Origin: Ianthella basta | Taxonomy: Eukaryota; Porifera; Demospongiae; Verongiida; Ianthellidae | Assembly: GCA_964019415.1 (NCBI GenBank) | Contig: OZ025889.1 | Span: 3,409,078 to 3,473,077 of the forward strand | Reading direction: 5' to 3' | Length of the DNA stretch: 64,000 nt | Notes under the pieces: model-generated | Told to the model about the DNA's origin: nothing | Databases searched by the model: none | Seen by the model: only the letters and a program-made list of their open reading frames with translations | Made by a program: the position numbers and the translations under genes | In this document: piece by piece, positions 12,806 through 58,984 of the stretch | Position numbering within the stretch: position 1 is the stretch's first letter | Layout: each line of letters begins with the position of its first letter

Positions 12806-13207
12806 TCATGCAGTAGGTGGGGGTGGGGCAGGGACCCCTCCCACACTCCCCCCCAAGCCGGAACCCATCAAAGGCTGAGGTTGTCCTGGCCCTTGACCAA
12901 AGAGAAGCTGTTTCGACTGCTGTTTCTCAGCTTCTTCCAACTCCACCCTCTGGTACTCTATCAAGGGGGGGATTATGATGAGCGCCGCCGAGGAAGCCAC
13001 AATCCACGCGCCTGCTCGCAGAATGGAATACGCCTTGCGCATGAACCTTCCGGACATACTCCAGTACTTGTCCGGAACCATTTCCGTGAGACCCACGATA
13101 CGTTCCACTATTGTCTCGTCTACAAATTCCTCGTCATCGTTGTCTGAGTCTGAACCAATCCCAATATCTGGTGTTGTGTTTCCAGACGTCTTGCCCTCCT
13201 CGGCCAT
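12806..13207 (-). CDS. TOMM22: TOM22, mitochondrial outer-membrane import receptor subunit
   Basis: A single-exon gene of 133 residues. TOM22 is the central receptor and organiser of the TOM complex and binds presequences. Residues 14-40 form the acidic cytosolic segment (DSDNDDEEFVDETIVERI), followed by the family signature GLTEMVPDKYW. A basic stretch (GRFMRKAY) precedes a single transmembrane helix at about 66-84 (WIVASSAALIIIPPL). The C-terminal intermembrane-space part starts EYQRVELEEAEKQQ and ends in a Gly/Pro-rich tail. Length and order match animal TOM22 (about 140 residues). The start ATG at 13207 is preceded by CAAA and is the only ATG before the acidic region. It is head-to-head with PAK, 878 bp apart. 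Confidence 0.92.
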   Translation of the reverse strand: MAEEGKTSGNTTPDIGIGSDSDNDDEEFVDETIVERIVGLTEMVPDKYWSMSGRFMRKAYSILRAGAWIVASSAALIIIPPLIEYQRVELEEAEKQQSKQLLFGQGPGQPQPLMGSGLGGSVGGVPAPPPPTA

Positions 13208-14085
13208 TTTGCGCTAGCTGATCACGTGATGTACCACGTGGTTCTGTGCATTTCTCTCAATGGGTGCACTAATACTATTGTTTAGAACTCTCAGAAATGT
13301 GGTAACGCGTATCACGCATGTGTAGACAGCTTGATACGTTCTGCAGCAGCTAGGTCTCAACTTTGACTTGTCCTGAAATCATTTTGCACGCACTCTCTTA
13401 TGTGCATATGGCCTGCCAAATGGCTACCATGGAACGTGTTTGTTGCCATGGTTTGTGTTATACAGCGTGACTTTTTACACACACAGAAAGATAATCTATA
13501 CACATTACGTGCAGCGGGAGGTATCCACAAATGTAGGCTGTATAATTCGAAGTCGAATTAGAGGTACCCCAAAATAGTAACACTGCAGTTATTGCCCAAA
13601 TATGGCTATGCTGCTCGCTGGCTAATAAGCGGACAAGTATCCGGAGTTGCTCGCTCTGGCCGTTGGATCAATATGGCCACCTTGTCGTCGCGCAGCTAGT
13701 TGTGATTTTTCTACTGGTAGACGAAGATTCTTGTAGCATCTCACTATTCGACGGTGAGTGTGGCACGGGACAGGTTGGATGAAACTTTGTTGGTGCCGTA
13801 GAACAAGATAGCGAGGTGTCGCACCTCCAGGATCATCCAACTAAGATGCTAGATGACCGTGAAGACGATGTGTCATGTTTCGGCCTGGCCTTTCATTGTG
13901 ACACATTGCCCCAGTTGCGTATTTGTGTAATTCTTGGGAGGCCGTAGTCCTAAATGAACTGTACGTTCCAAGTCGGAGCGAGGTGGATCTTATTGCCCAT
14001 TCTCTCTACCCCACAGCATCCTAGTTGCAGATAAACCTCCACCCCATAGCCTGTGTTGGCGAAATCATTCGATCATAAGTACAAA
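13208..14085. promoter_or_regulatory. Shared divergent promoter region of TOMM22 and PAK
   Basis: The 878 bp between the two start codons must contain both promoters. Two CACGTG E-boxes sit at 13223-13228 and 13235-13240, immediately upstream of the TOMM22 start codon. No TATA box was recognised. The rest is unique sequence without coding frames. Confidence 0.6.
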
Positions 14086-25975
<11,890 letters not shown>

Positions 25976-26470
25976 GAGGCTGTCCATCGAATTTAGTGTG
26001 AATCAGCAACCCGTGACACAAATTCTAATATTATACTGTGCCACTCGCACGCACCTTCCTGTTTAGGACTCTGTTACATATGGTTTGCACCCTCACAGTT
26101 CTACAGCCAAATGCATGCAAGAGAAAGTTTGGTGTGTTGTGTTAAAGTAAAGTAACAGTCTATGATGCACATTTCATTCACTTTGTACATCATTATTTGC
26201 GCTAATGTGGAATGGGATGAAATTGCCCGTTAAAGTTGCGCGCACCTGCGGTGCCGTGTATGGAATATGGTGAAGAATTAGCAAATATACGGTAACGCCT
26301 ACGCGCGTGACGTCAAACAAGGGTATAAAAGCGACCGCTAGGCGCACGAGTTGGGGGTTGGCCAGCTGGCTGACGTTAGCAGGAAGATGTCGTAGCAGAG
26401 GGAGGATATGCGCAAACGGCACTAGTTACAATTTCTTTCGTTGTTTAGCTTGTGACGCCATAGAACAAGC
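25976..26470 (+). promoter_or_regulatory. Compact PAK 3' end / INTS6 promoter with CRE and TATA box
   Basis: Only 495 bp separate the PAK stop from the INTS6 start. A perfect palindromic CRE (TGACGTCA) lies at 26308-26315 and a TATAAAA box at 26324-26330, about 140 bp upstream of the INTS6 ATG. Spacing and orientation fit a core promoter for INTS6. No canonical AATAAA for PAK was recognised here. Confidence 0.7.
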
Positions 26471-42027
<15,557 letters not shown>

Positions 42028-42146
42028 TCAATTTTATTTATTTTGTTTCACTTGCACCAATCCTCATGTACAACTGCTCTGTGTGTGTGTGTGTGTGTGT
42101 GTGTGTATTTTGTCAGAGAATTCCATGTGGTTAACCAACCTTTGCA

Positions 42147-42903
42147 TGTAGCCATAGCCTGTGCATGTAGCTGTAGCCTGTACATGTAGCTGTAGCCTGT
42201 GCATGTAGCTGTAGCCTGTGCATGTAGCTGTAGCCTATGCATGTAGCTGTAGCCTATGCATGTAGCTGTAGCCTATGCATGTAGCCATAGCCTGTGCTGT
42301 AGCCTGTGCATGTAGCTGTAGCCTGTGCATGTAGCTGTAGCCTGTGCATGTAGCTGTAGCCTGTACATGTAGCTGTAGCCTGTGCATGTAGCTGTAGCCT
42401 GTACATGTAGCTGTAGCCTGTGCATGTAGCTGTAGCCTGTGCTGTAGCCTGTGCATGTAGCCATAGCCTGTGCATGTAGCTGTAGCCTGTACATGTAGCT
42501 GTAGCCTGTACATGTAGCTGTAGCCTGTGCATGTAGCTGTAGCCTGTGCATGTAGCTGTAGCCTATGCATGTTGCTGTAGCCTGTGCATGTAGCTGTAGC
42601 CTGTGCTGTAGCCTGTGCATGTAGCCATAGCCTGTGCATGTAGCTGTAGCCTGTACATGTAGCTGTAGCCTGTACATGTAGCTGTAGCCTGTGCATGTAG
42701 CTGTAGCCTGTGCATGTAGCTGTAGCCTATGCATGTTGCTGTAGCCTGTGCATGTAGCTGTAGCCTGTGCTGTAGCCTGTGCATGTAGCTGTAGCCTGTG
42801 CTGTAGCCTGTGCATGTAGCTGTAGCCTATGCATGTTGCTGTAGCCTGTGCTGTAGCCTGTGCATGTAGCTGTAGCCTGTACATGTAGCTGTAGCCTGTG
42901 CAT
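42147..42903 (+). repeat. 19-bp minisatellite, about 40 copies, downstream of INTS6
   Basis: The unit is TGCATGTAGCTGTAGCCTG, with TACATG, CCATAG, CTATGC and a shortened TGTGCTGTAGCCTG variant. Larger blocks (for example 42290-42470 against 42595-42780) repeat the same order of variants, so expansion also occurred in higher-order units. The 57-nt triple period gives stop-free minus-strand frames that are not genes. Confidence 0.95.
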
Positions 42904-43054
42904 GTTGGCCCAGTCTGTATGGTGTAGCTACCACTGCATCCTGTTGTGTTGACTACATGAAGTCAACTGGTTGAAGGAGACATACGACCTTTTCAACTCC
43001 AAGTACATACATACATAGTGATACGTACATGTTTGTGTCATAGGCTTCTTCCAT

Positions 43055-43250
43055 GGATAAGATTATGAACAATAACATGCAACTCAGCAGTTATTGGCAT
43101 AAAATCACCTAACAGCTGAAGAAGGCTTTCTGGGCCGAAACGTTCTGCTGAATTACTTGTGCCACGCAGGAATTGCTCATTAACTCCCACTTGAAGAACC
43201 TATACAACGTGGCAATGAGCCTCTACAATATCATTAAATCATCCCCTAAC
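43055..43250. repeat. Dispersed repeat piece with hammerhead-like motif
   Basis: GCTGAAGAAGGCTTTCTGGG followed by CCGAAACGTT resembles the CTGANGA...GAAAC core of the fold-back elements. It is followed by GGCAATGAGCCTCTACAATA, which resembles the flank of the fold-back element at 47753 (GCATGAGCCTCTACCACATT). It is probably the end of a decayed retroelement. Limits are approximate. Confidence 0.5.
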
Positions 43251-43973
43251 ACTAAAACAGCTCCTTGCATGGTATGTAGGTGTAAGGTGCTGAGCTGTTA
43301 GATGTGGAGTGTTGTGTGAGTTCATGCGCATTTCATGGCATGAGAGCATGATGTTGCATATTCATGTCATATTGTTGAAATAGTTGTCTGGAGGGTATCA
43401 GTGTGTACAGTGTGAGGCCTAGGGGATGGCTCCACATGTTTGAAATTCTATACATTTATAATACTGTACACTTGTCAACTTCTATTAGTTAGCAAGCAGC
43501 CCTGCACTTTGAGTCTCTTGACTCTTAACCTCAATTGATCAGTACGTGTCTCATACTGTACAGCTTAGCACAGTATACACACAAGTAGGCCAATAGCGTA
43601 ACTGTAGAGGAAGTTGAAAGCAGGTTATGTTTCACAGTACGTACTTCATTGCACATGCTCTATACTCTACGTGTGTACAGCTCATTATGGGATGTGTTTG
43701 TGTACGTGCATACGTGTGTGTGGACAATTAAGTTTGCTTGCAAAACTGAATTAGCTAAATGGTGAATTAGCTTGTATTGTTACGCCCTTCCTCCTGCATG
43801 CATACAAGAACTCTTGTCAATGACTGAATGGCGATGAAATTGAAAATGTAGTAAGTAGTGCTTTCACGGTGTGGTCTGGTAGCGAGACCCAATGGCTATG
43901 AATAGCAAATGAAGCGTAACCTTGTGTACACCGTACTTCAATTGTTGGCACGGTTTGAGTGAACTGGGTGAGG

Positions 43974-52504
<8,531 letters not shown>

Positions 52505-53540
52505 ATACTCGAAGCTGACTGCTCACTCAGTGATATACAACTGCATCATCATGGTACAGTGCATAGTTATATGTAATGGTTTTGCTTTTAGATCAAACCT
52601 TTGTTCAGGTAATTCCATTGCCTGAGTGGACTGGACATTTAGTATTATGTTTGGACCTGTTGTACTCCTATGTGTTCTGTGTGCAAGCCTATATCCACAT
52701 ATATGACATTGTGTGCTTCAGAGAAAGAAGATTGTAATAGATGTTCATTGACTACAGCTAATTGCATGACTTTGTGTGCATGTCAACAGTATAGTGTTTG
52801 TGCATGCATGTGCGCACTACTTGTGATGTAATGTTTGCTTTGTTCATTCCTCATAATGAGCTTGAGTGCAGCCCCTTGTGTATATAGTTTAGGTCATCTA
52901 TATAGCTATGAAAGCACATAATATAGACATTAAAGTCATATATCCTATACATGTGTATTGCCAATGGTTAACAGTAACAAAGCATTGCAATTTCATGCAG
53001 TTGTAGACATTTACCATACCAAAGATATTATGTAAGTGACTATAATACCGATCTGCATGGGACTATCTAATCACATCACATCTTTGGGTGGTGAAAAGGA
53101 TTCTTGCACAAGGAAATGAACATCAGTCGGTAAGTCAAACTGTCAACCCATTACAGTTGCTGCATGTGGGGCTACATCCTTTCTGTTAGTGATGATCACC
53201 TGGACTGGACTGTCACAGGTTGGTATCAGACTGTTCATGCACACACATACGTACTTGTATAATATGCTATTTGCTTTCTGTGATGGCTGACCGCATTGCT
53301 TCAATTAACCCAATGAGCATGCACAAGTTACCAATGATTCTGAATTCAAAGCACAGCTTTATGTGGGTATATAACAAAGACCCAGTCAAACAGTACATAC
53401 TGTGTGCTGTATACTGTAGGTAGAAGTATACATGTCCTGTTCTACAACTACAATGGCTCACTACGTATAATCTAGTGTAACATAAACTGCCTAATGTATG
53501 TGTACTACTCTCTTCTTGTCTCACAAGCTGACTACTGCAG
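52505..53540. other. Convergent spacer between RTK and collagen-stalk gene
   Basis: About 1 kb between two tail-to-tail genes, AT-rich, presumably both 3' UTRs. No further gene was seen. Confidence 0.5.
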
Positions 53541-54797
53541 CTAGTAGATATACAGTTCCAAGAGTTCAGTGGCCACTCTGTCCTTAGCAAGTCCCTGTCC
53601 AGTGCACCAGCGCACTTCTATGTCCTCCGTGGTCTTCTCCTGAAGTGTCCTTCTGAACCATGGAGCAAGAGCATTGTTGCAGCAGCTGCTTCCAGGGTAG
53701 CAGTCTTCTCCATCCCACAGTGTGTTGTTGGTGTACCATCTCCCTGAGGGAGGGTTGTAGCGTGTGGCAGACTCGCAATAGAAGTCCTGCCCCACAAATG
53801 GTGGTGGACTGGCCCCTGGGGTAGCAGCACAGGGACAGTTACAGCTATGCTGTACTGTCTCTGTGTACCCTCCTACATATGTCCAAATATGGTGGCGTTC
53901 ACCCTGAGGGCCATGTGTGATTGATAGTCCAGCCACATAGGCATGGTTGATGGTGGTCTGACCGCCATTCTTGTAATAATGGAATGCACATGGGTGGAAG
54001 TAGGAGAACCCAACAGCTCTCCCACACACATGTTGATAGCTGAAGTGATGGGTGTGGAAGACCACAGAGTCACATGTCACTGATCCAGTCTTAGTTGACC
54101 CACACACTCTCTTTCCTGAGTCTAGCTGGTACTGAGTGAGAGGGGTGGGGCAGTTGGTGGAGGTGTTTCTCATGTCAATGTGGGTCACTCTCATGACTCC
54201 CCTCACACCACACTTGTCAGCCTCCATGTAACAGTACATGTGATGGACAGACCTCCTGTTCTGAGGGGGTACTCTATTATAGATCCAGTAGTAGCCAGAC
54301 GGGGTCGCGGGGTCACAGTCAAGGATGGCTCTGCATGATGTAGCAGGTTTGTAGGCAGTGAGCCCGGGACAGTTGGGCTGTGTGGTGGGACGGACTGATG
54401 GCTGTGAGTCAGTTGAGATTGGAGTCACTTTGGTTGGAGCCATATGTGTTTGGTTGGAGGCACACTCTACAACTACCTTGACTGGGTTCCTGGCACAGAT
54501 CTGTTCAGTGAGGTTGTTCAGCTCCTCATGAGCCATTAGTCGAACAATCTCTCGAATCTCCTCCAGTCTAACTCCAGAGATCTGTCTCTCTCCAGTTGAG
54601 CAGCAGTCTCGTCCGTCCTTGCCATCCCTCCCGTCCCTCCCATCTCTTCCAGGTGGACCTGATGGTCCCTGAGGCCCACTCAGACTGGGACAGGCACACA
54701 CATGTGAGGTGTTGGTGGCTGTACTGACTTCATGTCCCTTGCCTGCTACCACTGACAGCAGGGAGAGGAGGAGGAGGGGAAGGAGAGGCAGCAACAT
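53541..54797 (-). CDS. Secreted protein with short collagen stalk and Cys-rich fibrinogen-like C-terminal domain (paralog A)
   Basis: A single-exon gene of 418 residues. Residues 1-19 are a signal peptide. CAC at 34-36 and CC at 65-66 bracket eight uninterrupted Gly-X-Y triplets (41-64, mostly GRD/GKD), and a predicted helical segment follows (LEEIREIVRLMAHEEL). Together these suggest a disulphide-linked trimer. After a Thr/Pro linker comes a Cys-rich domain starting NCPGLTAYKPATSCRAILD, with GYYWI, HHMYCYMEADKCG, VCGRAVGFSY, HHIWTYVGG and PPPFVGQDFYC, ending LLELYIY. This pattern resembles fibrinogen-like domains of secreted invertebrate proteins; the exact family name is uncertain. It is likely extracellular matrix or a lectin-like recognition protein. 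It is about 85% identical by eye to the gene at 56730-57989. Confidence 0.85.
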   Translation of the reverse strand: MLLPLLPLLLLSLLSVVAGKGHEVSTATNTSHVCACPSLSGPQGPSGPPGRDGRDGRDGKDGRDCCSTGERQISGVRLEEIREIVRLMAHEELNNLTEQICARNPVKVVVECASNQTHMAPTKVTPISTDSQPSVRPTTQPNCPGLTAYKPATSCRAILDCDPATPSGYYWIYNRVPPQNRRSVHHMYCYMEADKCGVRGVMRVTHIDMRNTSTNCPTPLTQYQLDSGKRVCGSTKTGSVTCDSVVFHTHHFSYQHVCGRAVGFSYFHPCAFHYYKNGGQTTINHAYVAGLSITHGPQGERHHIWTYVGGYTETVQHSCNCPCAATPGASPPPFVGQDFYCESATRYNPPSGRWYTNNTLWDGEDCYPGSSCCNNALAPWFRRTLQEKTTEDIEVRWCTGQGLAKDRVATELLELYIY

Positions 54798-55164
54798 CTC
54801 TTCAAGAATTGTTGCACTCTACTCCTTGCCAAGCATAAACAAAACTGGATGAAACCAGATGCTGCAATGCCAAAAATGGCTCTGTTGTGCTAGTAGCATC
54901 AAGGTCAAAGTGTAAAGACAGTACAAGGACTTTCTCCTGTGCTGATGATGTCATATGACCTGTCACAGTACCCAGCCTGTACTTTCATTGCAGATAGAGA
55001 ATTCAACTTGCTGGAGGTCCTGAGCATTCCAGTAGGAGTCCACAGTCAGGGGACCATTAGGAGTTGCCTTCTGCATTTGACCAGTTGTCATTTACTTGCT
55101 TGTTCTGAGATTTCTTGTGCTGGAGGTTGCCCTGGCCCAATTAATACACATGTATATGCGTAGT

Positions 55165-55605
55165 ATGAATGTGGCATGGGATGGATTGATGGTTGTGGTA
55201 CCTTGGTTGAGGTTGGAGTCATTTCAGCTGGAGTCATGCCAGCTGTAGTCATGTGGATATATTTAGAGGCACGCTCTACGACTCCCTTGACTGGGTCCCT
55301 GGCACAGATCTGTTGGGTGAGGTTGTGCAGCTCCTTGTGAGCCATCAGTCGAACAATCTCTCGAATCTCCTCTAGTCCCACTCCAGAGATCTGTCTCTCT
55401 CTAGCTGAGCAGCAGTCTTGTCCGTCCTTGCCATCCTTCCTGTCCCTCCCATCTCTTCCAGGGGACCTGACGGTCCCTGAAGCCCACTCAGACTGGGACA
55501 GGCACACACATGTGAGGTGTTGGTGGCTGCACTGACTTCATGTTCCTTGCCTGCTACCACTGACTGCAGGGAGATGAGGAGGAGGGGCAGGAGAGGCAGT
55601 GACAT
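55165..55605 (-). pseudogene. Truncated, frameshifted third copy of the collagen-stalk family
   Basis: From 55605 the frame reproduces the family signal peptide and Cys region. It then breaks inside the Gly-X-Y stretch, because one G is missing from the run at 55461-55464 (four instead of the five seen in the paralog at 57844-57848). The downstream frame resumes with GRDGRDRKDGKDGQDCCSA and continues to the Thr/Pro linker near 55170. The whole C-terminal Cys-rich domain is absent. Beyond the break the sequence resembles the upstream flank of the neighbouring gene, so a duplication or deletion joined them. Substitutions in the Gly repeat support loss of function. Confidence 0.85.
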
Positions 55606-56729
55606 CTCTTCAAGAATTGTTGACTAATCCTTGAGATGTTATTACCAAAAATTGGATGCTGCAATGTGAAATATGCACAGGTCTCTTATGTTAGTAGATG
55701 TCATTAACAAGGTACAAGTGTACTATCCCTTTGACTCACAGGTGGCTCCATGAAGGACTCTGGCAGTTGGTGACATGGATGGAGTGCACAACTGACTCTC
55801 TTTCAGACTTCGCTGGTGGAGGTGAGGCTGAAGGAGAAGAGAATGTATATGGGCTGCAAATAGCACACAACTATGGCTGTGCCCGTACAAGAGTGTACAC
55901 ACACTATCATACAAAAACATTCATTCCACTGCCACTACCATGAATCTGCATCTCAGAGTTTATGTACGCTAAATGGCCTTGCAAATGAGGAACTCACCAG
56001 GAGACACAGTCATATGCACATTTACGTGTACATGTACTACAGGTACATTGACACTGTTGCGGAGGAGGGGAGTAATGATATGACCTTAAGCTTCTTGAGG
56101 CACTCTAATGCTTTATGGAGTTTGTTGCAGTCTTCATGGCTTGGCACTGTGTGCTTAATCAAGTCTTGTGGATGCAAGGGAGGGAGCTTTAAGTTAGTAA
56201 AGGAAGGAGGGTGCATGTAAGCATGTAAGTGTTTGCATGGAAGGGCATAATGGATAGTGGGAAACACTGACCAATGTATCTTGAGTGGTGTCTGGGTTTA
56301 TTTTGTGGGTGCCCATGCAGCCAGTGCATGTGGTAAGCACATTAGACATCTTGCTACAGTATAATATATTTGCATGAATAGCAGTCACTAGGGGTCCACT
56401 GCACCTAGCCTAGAAGAATACATGCTATATCCAATGCAGCACTGTTGACATGCATGACATACACCATTGTATTGAATTGCTTAATTGAGTCGACTGACAA
56501 GTGTCATGCCATTAGTTACAGTATGTATGTACTTTGAACCATATACTGATGCACACAATTAATTATGTAATAATATGTTACAGCAATGCAAAGTAGTGAA
56601 AGTGCATTCTGTGTCTAATAAGCAATGTTGCAATAACTGCAACTTGTAATGTGTTCTACAATAACTCACTACAAACTACATTATAAGTATTACTTTCTTC
56701 TTAGTTGTCTCACAAGCTGACTACTGCAG
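55606..56729. other. Spacer between pseudogene and paralog B
   Basis: No coding frame of known type was seen. The right end near 56640-56729 is the 3' flank of the minus-strand gene that follows. Confidence 0.5.
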
Positions 56730-57989
56730 CTAGTAGATGTACAGTTCCAAGAGTTCAGTGACCACTCTGTCACTAGCAAGTCCCTGTCCAGTGCACCAGC
56801 GCACTTCTATGTCCTCTGTGACACTTGCCTCAAGTGTCCTCCTGAACCACGGAGCAAGAGCATTGTGGCAGCAGCTGCTTCCAGGGTAGCAGTTATCTCC
56901 ATCCCACAGTGTGTTGTTGGTGTGCCACTTCTGCGAGGGTGGTACATATTGTGTAGCTGAATCGCAATAATAATTCTGCCCCACAAATGGTGGTGGACTG
57001 GCCCCAGGGTTAGCAGCACAGGGACAGTTGCATTCATTCAGTGGTGTCTCACTCAACCCTCCTACATATGTCCAAATATGGTTACGTTCACCATAAGGGC
57101 CATGTGTGATTGACAATCCAGCCACATAGGCATGGTCGATGGTGGTCTGACCACCACGCTTGTAATAGTAGAATGCACATGGGCGGAAGTAGGAGAACCC
57201 AACAGCTCTCCCACACACATGTTGATAGCTGAAGTGATGGGCGTGGAAGACCACAGAGTCACATGTCCTTGTTGAAATCCTAGTCGACCCACACACTCTC
57301 TTTCCTGAGTCCAGCTGGTACTGAATGAGAGGGAAGGGGCAGTTGATGGAGGTGTTTCTCATGTCAATGTGGGCCACTCTCATGACTCCCCTCACACCAC
57401 ACTTGTCAGCCTCCATGTAACAGTACATGTGATGGACAGACCTACTGTTCTGAGGGGACAGCCTACTGTAGATCCAGTAGTAGCCAGATGGGGCTGAGGG
57501 GTCAGAGTCAAGGATGGCTCTGCATGATGTAGCAGGTTTGTTGGCAGTGAGCCCGGGACAGTTGGGCTCTGTGGTGGGACGAGCTGATGGCTGTGGGTCA
57601 ACAGTTGGGGTTGGAGTCATTTTGATCGGAGCCACATGTGTTTGGTTGGAGGCACACTCTACGACTACCTTGACTGGGTCCCTGGCACAGATCTGTTGGG
57701 TGAGGTTGTTCAGCTCTTCATGAGTCATCAGTCGAACAATCTCTCGAATCTCCTCCAGTCCAACTCCAGAGATCTGTCTCTCTCCAGCTGAGCAGCAGTC
57801 TCGTCCGTCCTTGCCATCCCTCCCGTCCCTCCCATCTCTTCCAGGGGGACCTGATGGTCCCTGAGGCCCACTCAGACTGGGACAGGCACACACATGTGAG
57901 GTGTTGGTGGCTGCACTGACTTCATGTCCCTTGCCTGCTACCACTGACAGCAGGGAGAGGAGGAGGAGGAGCAGGAGAGGCAGTGACAT
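56730..57989 (-). CDS. Secreted protein with short collagen stalk and Cys-rich fibrinogen-like C-terminal domain (paralog B)
   Basis: A single-exon gene of 419 residues with the same architecture as the gene at 53541-54797: signal peptide, paired cysteines, eight Gly-X-Y triplets, helical segment, Thr/Pro linker, Cys-rich fibrinogen-like domain ending LLELYIY. The first 115 residues are almost unchanged between the two paralogs. Differences cluster in the linker, around VCGSTRISTRTC, YVGGLSETPLNECNC and TQYVPPSQKWHTN, and in LEASVTEDIEV, as expected if the stalk is constrained and surface loops diverge. The sequence upstream of the start is also similar to that of paralog A, so promoter and gene were duplicated together. 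Confidence 0.85.
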   Translation of the reverse strand: MSLPLLLLLLLSLLSVVAGKGHEVSAATNTSHVCACPSLSGPQGPSGPPGRDGRDGRDGKDGRDCCSAGERQISGVGLEEIREIVRLMTHEELNNLTQQICARDPVKVVVECASNQTHVAPIKMTPTPTVDPQPSARPTTEPNCPGLTANKPATSCRAILDSDPSAPSGYYWIYSRLSPQNSRSVHHMYCYMEADKCGVRGVMRVAHIDMRNTSINCPFPLIQYQLDSGKRVCGSTRISTRTCDSVVFHAHHFSYQHVCGRAVGFSYFRPCAFYYYKRGGQTTIDHAYVAGLSITHGPYGERNHIWTYVGGLSETPLNECNCPCAANPGASPPPFVGQNYYCDSATQYVPPSQKWHTNNTLWDGDNCYPGSSCCHNALAPWFRRTLEASVTEDIEVRWCTGQGLASDRVVTELLELYIY

Positions 57990-58984
57990 GTCTTCAAGAA
58001 TTGTTGCACTCTACTTTGCCTGGGAGGCATAAACAAAAACTGGATACAACCGGACAATACAGTGCCAAACATGGCTCTGTTGTGTTAGTGGATTAATGAA
58101 TTCACTCCATATTCATGTTCAGGGGGATGTCTAGAGGCAGTTAGGGGACATCCCTGTGGTACAGTGCCATAATATGAGCTATTACAGCACCTAACATGCT
58201 GGTAGTAAGTTCACTTGCTGGAAGTTGTGGAGTATTCCCATTGGAGCTCACAGTCAAGTGACCTGGCCTTCAGGAGTCATCTGAATATATATGACTAACT
58301 GCATATAGTTGTTCTGGCATAGTTTGTGTGGGAGGGTTCCTTGCTCCAATATACATGTACATAGTGTAGCTGCTACTCCTATAACTATGTATGCTCTATG
58401 TAACATTTGTTATTGCAGTAGGCAAAGTGTGAAGGAGAAGTCATGTATGTGCACAAAATTTATCTTAAAAATATGTTAGGTTGTAAATTTTAATATGTGC
58501 ACCAGCCTATGATCAAGTGCCACTCTGCTAGACAGCTATATAGATACAAGGAGTGGAGATAATTGTGGAAGTTCATTTAATGGAAGGATGTAGAAAACCA
58601 GAATGTTTTATAATGATTCAGACAATAGAAGTCAGTATCATGCAAGTCACTCTCATGCAGCTGTCCTACTGCCTCCTCTCCCTCAACACTGCTATGTGCC
58701 TCACTGTTTCAAATTATATAGTGCATGCATCTTCTACTGTCTGTACATTTCATGCATTAATTAATTTATTTTGGGAATTTGAGTTTTCTTAACTTTACCA
58801 TTTCCTTAAAACCCCATATTCCTAGATTTGCATGTTATCTGCACTACATTACACTCAATTTATTACCTTGGGTAACATTAATGTATTGTGCATGTACAAT
58901 CAAAACAGCAACTCAAACTAAAGTCAATTTGTAAAGGCAAACTATAAGTTACAATTGACAGTCTACACTCAATGAAATCAAACA
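57990..58984. other. Upstream region of paralog B and spacer
   Basis: The first 400 bp share blocks with the upstream region of paralog A (TCTTCAAGAATTGTTGCACT, GCATAAACAAAA, ATGGCTCTGTTGTG, then TTGCTGGA...CACAGTCA...GACC). This probably includes a conserved promoter. The rest is AT-rich and has no recognised gene. Confidence 0.55.

Larger units (their letters stand above)
42028..43973. other. Spacer between INTS6 and RTK: 3' UTR, minisatellite, repeat piece
   Basis: It holds the INTS6 3' flank, a short (GT)n at 42079-42107, the 19-bp minisatellite, a dispersed repeat piece around 43060-43240 with a hammerhead-like core, and the RTK promoter. No coding frame outside repeat artefacts was seen. 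Confidence 0.6.

Noticed and set aside
42235..42884. 203-residue minus-strand repeat protein (HRLQLHAQATATCTGYSYM type)
   Set aside because: Produced by the 19-bp tandem repeat (57 nt = 19 codons); the same peptide repeat appears in shifted frames.
42147..42903. CRISPR-like array
   Set aside because: The repeats are contiguous with no unique spacers, and the rest of the window is clearly eukaryotic.
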